NCBI GenBank assembly: GCA_023511475.1
Contig: JAIMBM010000116.1
Location: 1 to 8,079, forward strand
Source: Anaerolineae bacterium
Lineage (GTDB): Bacteria > Chloroflexota > Anaerolineae > SpSt-313
Length of the DNA stretch: 8,079 bases
Direction: 5' to 3'
This document shows positions 6,902 through 8,079 of this stretch, piece by piece; within the stretch, counting starts at the first letter, position 1; each line of letters starts with the position of its first letter. A program made the translations under genes and the position numbers. The notes under the pieces are model-generated. The model searched no databases. It was given only the letters and a program-made list of their open reading frames with translations, and was not told the DNA's origin.

Positions 6902-7708
6902 CTACTGGTCGCGCTGCCAGCTCAGCAGCGCCTGCTCCAGAAAGGTTGTGAGCGTATAGAAAACCAGGGCAATCGCCATCAGCGTGAAGAGTGCAACAAA
7001 CAGGAGCGGCGTGTCGAAGAGACCCCGCGCCAGATTCACCAGGAAGCCCAGGCCGCGGTCCGCAGCCACAAACTCGCCGACCACGGCCCCGATGACCGAG
7101 AGCGTCAGCCCGATCCTCAGCCCGCTCAGGAGCACCGGCAGCGCCGCGGGCACCTCCAGCAGCACAAACATCTGCCAGCGGGACGCTCCCAGGGATCGCA
7201 TGAGGTCCCTCAGGCCCCGCTCGACCGAGCGGATGCCCACGATCGTGTTCACAAGGGCGGGGAAGAACAGAGTGAGCGCGCAGACCACGATCTTGGAGAG
7301 CCGTCCTGTGCCAAACCAGATGACGAGCAGCGGGGCAAGGGCCACGATGGGCAGCGCCTGCGAGGCCACCAAGTAGGGGAGTACCAGTTGCTCAAGGGTG
7401 CGGGACTTGGCCAGCAGGTAGCCGAGGACGAGCGCGACCGAGAGCCCGATGAGCAATCCGCCGAAAACCTCGAGCAGGGTCACTGAGGTGTGCGTCCAGA
7501 GTGTCCCGTCGCGGACGACACCTACAAAGCGGCGCGCAACCGCACCAGGCGATGGGAGCACAAAGGGTGGATAAAGCCCGCGCCAGCACACCCCTTGCCA
7601 CGCGGCAAGGAGCAGCACAGGTGCCGAGGCTACCAGGAGGCGGCGGAGCGCCTGGCTGTGCCTCGCCCGACGCGATGACACCGTTTGTGGACCAGAGGAG
7701 CCACCCAT
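6902..7708 (-). CDS. ribX: ABC transporter permease, probable riboflavin importer RibX
   Basis: This is the inner-membrane subunit of the importer, in the SsuC/TauC/ThiX permease family (BPD_transp_1). From ATG 7708 it has 268 residues. About six hydrophobic segments can be seen near 24-40, 80-100, 110-131, 138-157, 188-213 and 235-255. The EAA coupling loop that contacts the ATPase is recognisable as RSLGASRWQMFVLLEVPAALP (171-191). YPPFVLPSPGAVARRF (46-61) is the typical region after the first helix. The frame is open further upstream to an ATG at 7744, which would place codons 2-12 inside the terminator-like hairpin, so ATG 7708 is preferred. Its only Shine-Dalgarno-like sequence is a GGGG 7 nt upstream that forms part of that hairpin. 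This is the first gene under the FMN riboswitch, which is the reason for the flavin assignment. Confidence 0.85.
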   Translation of the reverse strand: MGGSSGPQTVSSRRARHSQALRRLLVASAPVLLLAAWQGVCWRGLYPPFVLPSPGAVARRFVGVVRDGTLWTHTSVTLLEVFGGLLIGLSVALVLGYLLAKSRTLEQLVLPYLVASQALPIVALAPLLVIWFGTGRLSKIVVCALTLFFPALVNTIVGIRSVERGLRDLMRSLGASRWQMFVLLEVPAALPVLLSGLRIGLTLSVIGAVVGEFVAADRGLGFLVNLARGLFDTPLLFVALFTLMAIALVFYTLTTFLEQALLSWQRDQ

Positions 7709-7710
7709 GC

Positions 7711-7741
7711 AAAAGCCCCGAAGTACCAGCGACCTTCGGGG
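7711..7741 (-). terminator. Terminator-like hairpin of the FMN riboswitch, adjacent to the ribX start
   Basis: Read on the - strand, CCCCGAAG (complement of 7734-7741) and CTTCGGGG (complement of 7716-7723) form a perfect 8-bp stem around a 10-nt loop, followed by CTTTT. This is the layout of an intrinsic terminator with a short U-run. It lies about 30 nt after the aptamer, where a riboswitch expression platform belongs, and ends only two bases before ATG 7708. The GGGG of the 3' arm is also the only plausible ribosome site of ribX, so the hairpin could block translation as well as end transcription. G-rich sequence at the 3' edge of the aptamer (complement of 7769-7773) could pair with CCCC of the 5' arm as antiterminator. 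That pairing is inferred. Confidence 0.72.
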
Positions 7742-7771
7742 CATGTGGGGACGCAGACCAACCGACCTCCC

Positions 7772-7912
7772 CCTTTTCCCATCCGGACTTTACCGTCGGC
7801 TCCGGCCTCGCACCGGATCTGCCTGGTCGGCTCGCGGGCTCGCCGCATTGCGGCTTACCGCCGATCGGGAATTGGCAGCGCGTTGCTGCGCCGCCTCACC
7901 CTGCCCCAAAGG
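7772..7912 (-). promoter_or_regulatory. FMN riboswitch (RFN element)
   Basis: The - strand carries the conserved blocks of the RFN aptamer in order: GGGGCAGGGTGAGG (complement of 7894-7907), TTCCCGATCGGCGGTA (7856-7871), AGCCCGCGAGCC (7829-7840), then GCCGACGGTAAAGTCC running into GGATGGG (7778-7800). The closing stem P1 is CCTTT (7908-7912) with AAAGG (7772-7776), possibly extended by CTCC/GGAG. Stem P2 carries an added 8-bp hairpin (7874-7895). A further stem-loop, GCCGC-AAT-GCGGC, covers 7842-7854. FMN binding in this class lowers expression of flavin synthesis or transport genes. Here it precedes an ABC importer, so uptake would be shut off when cellular FMN is high. The match to the core consensus is strong by eye. 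Confidence 0.95.
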
Positions 7913-7935
7913 TGTGGAGAGTTGGTGCAAGACAG

Positions 7936-7963
7936 ATTATAGCCATGGCTGGCAACCTGTCAA
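7936..7963 (-). promoter_or_regulatory. Sigma70-type promoter of the ribXY operon
   Basis: On the - strand TTGACA (complement of 7958-7963) and TATAAT (complement of 7936-7941) are both perfect consensus hexamers, separated by 16 bp. Transcription would start near 7929, about 17 nt before the first base of the riboswitch, which is the expected distance. The position relative to the aptamer supports a true promoter rather than chance in this GC-rich DNA. Confidence 0.9.
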
Positions 7964-8059
7964 ACGGCCTTCAGTGCATGGAATGGAGGCAGGTTGCTGG
8001 TAGTTCTGCCCGTCGGGATCGGCTTTGCGCGCGCTGATCGGGGAACCCCCTCCCCCCGA
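7964..8059. other. Region upstream of the operon promoter, no recognised feature
   Basis: No convincing gene, RNA or repeat is seen between the -35 box and the terminal C run. Open frames crossing here run through the riboswitch and promoter and have no recognisable protein features. The stretch may hold the 5' flank of a divergent gene outside the window, but nothing shows this. Confidence 0.4.
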
Positions 8060-8079
8060 CCCCCCCCCCCCCCCCCCCC
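8060..8079. repeat. Homopolymer run of 20 C at the window end
   Basis: The last 20 bases are all C, preceded by C-rich sequence from 8046. Such a run at the very edge may be a sequencing or assembly artefact at a contig end. A genuine C-tract cannot be excluded from this window. Confidence 0.85.

Noticed and set aside
7593..7610. Inverted repeat CCTTGCC/GGCAAGG with a 4-nt loop
   Set aside because: It lies inside the ribX coding region in a transmembrane segment, without a T-tract, and is explained by the codons.
7772..7912. TPP riboswitch, considered because the transporter resembles ThiXYZ
   Set aside because: The conserved blocks match the FMN (RFN) aptamer, and I found no TPP (THI-box) core motif in this region.
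7501..8037. Open frame of 178 codons on the + strand over the riboswitch and promoter
   Set aside because: It overlaps the ribX 5' end, the FMN aptamer and a consensus promoter on the other strand, and has low-complexity, non-protein-like composition.

Overview
The window is high-GC bacterial DNA with short gaps between genes. It most likely comes from the phylum Chloroflexota. This rests on the zwf-opcA pair, the G6PDH N-terminus of the form NPLREGLRL...PEPNA before the Rossmann motif, a long-form MEMO protein, and a thiamin-type ABC transporter behind an FMN riboswitch, an arrangement I recall being described for Chloroflexi riboflavin uptake (RibXY). The taxonomic call is an inference from gene content; no rRNA or marker gene is present.

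Two gene groups converge on a gap at about 3702-3815. On the + strand (21-3701) are a cysteine-free DUF362 protein, glucose-6-phosphate dehydrogenase (zwf) and its assembly/activator protein OpcA. zwf and opcA are closely spaced and form a functional pair: OpcA supports G6PDH, which makes NADPH at the entry of the oxidative pentose phosphate pathway. The promoter of this group lies outside the window or is not visible.

On the - strand, read from 7963 down to 3816, lies one apparent operon. It starts with a sigma70-type promoter with perfect -35 and -10 hexamers (7936-7963) and an FMN riboswitch (RFN element, about 7772-7912). A terminator-like hairpin (7711-7741) follows, ending just before the likely first start codon. 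The genes are an ABC permease (ribX-like), a lipoprotein substrate-binding protein of the NMT1/THI5 (ThiY) family (ribY-like), an ABC ATPase of the nitrate/sulfonate/taurine type, and a MEMO-family protein (AmmeMemoRadiSam system protein B, amrB) with an extra N-terminal domain. The riboswitch makes riboflavin or a close flavin precursor the most likely cargo; without it the transporter would be annotated as a generic nitrate/sulfonate/thiamin-precursor importer. The MEMO gene starts 12 nt after the ATPase stop and so seems to share flavin control.

The right edge (7964-8079) has no recognisable gene and ends in 20 consecutive C residues, which may be a contig-end artefact. The points most worth a second look are the FMN-controlled importer, the possible dual use of its hairpin, and the MEMO protein as last member of that operon.
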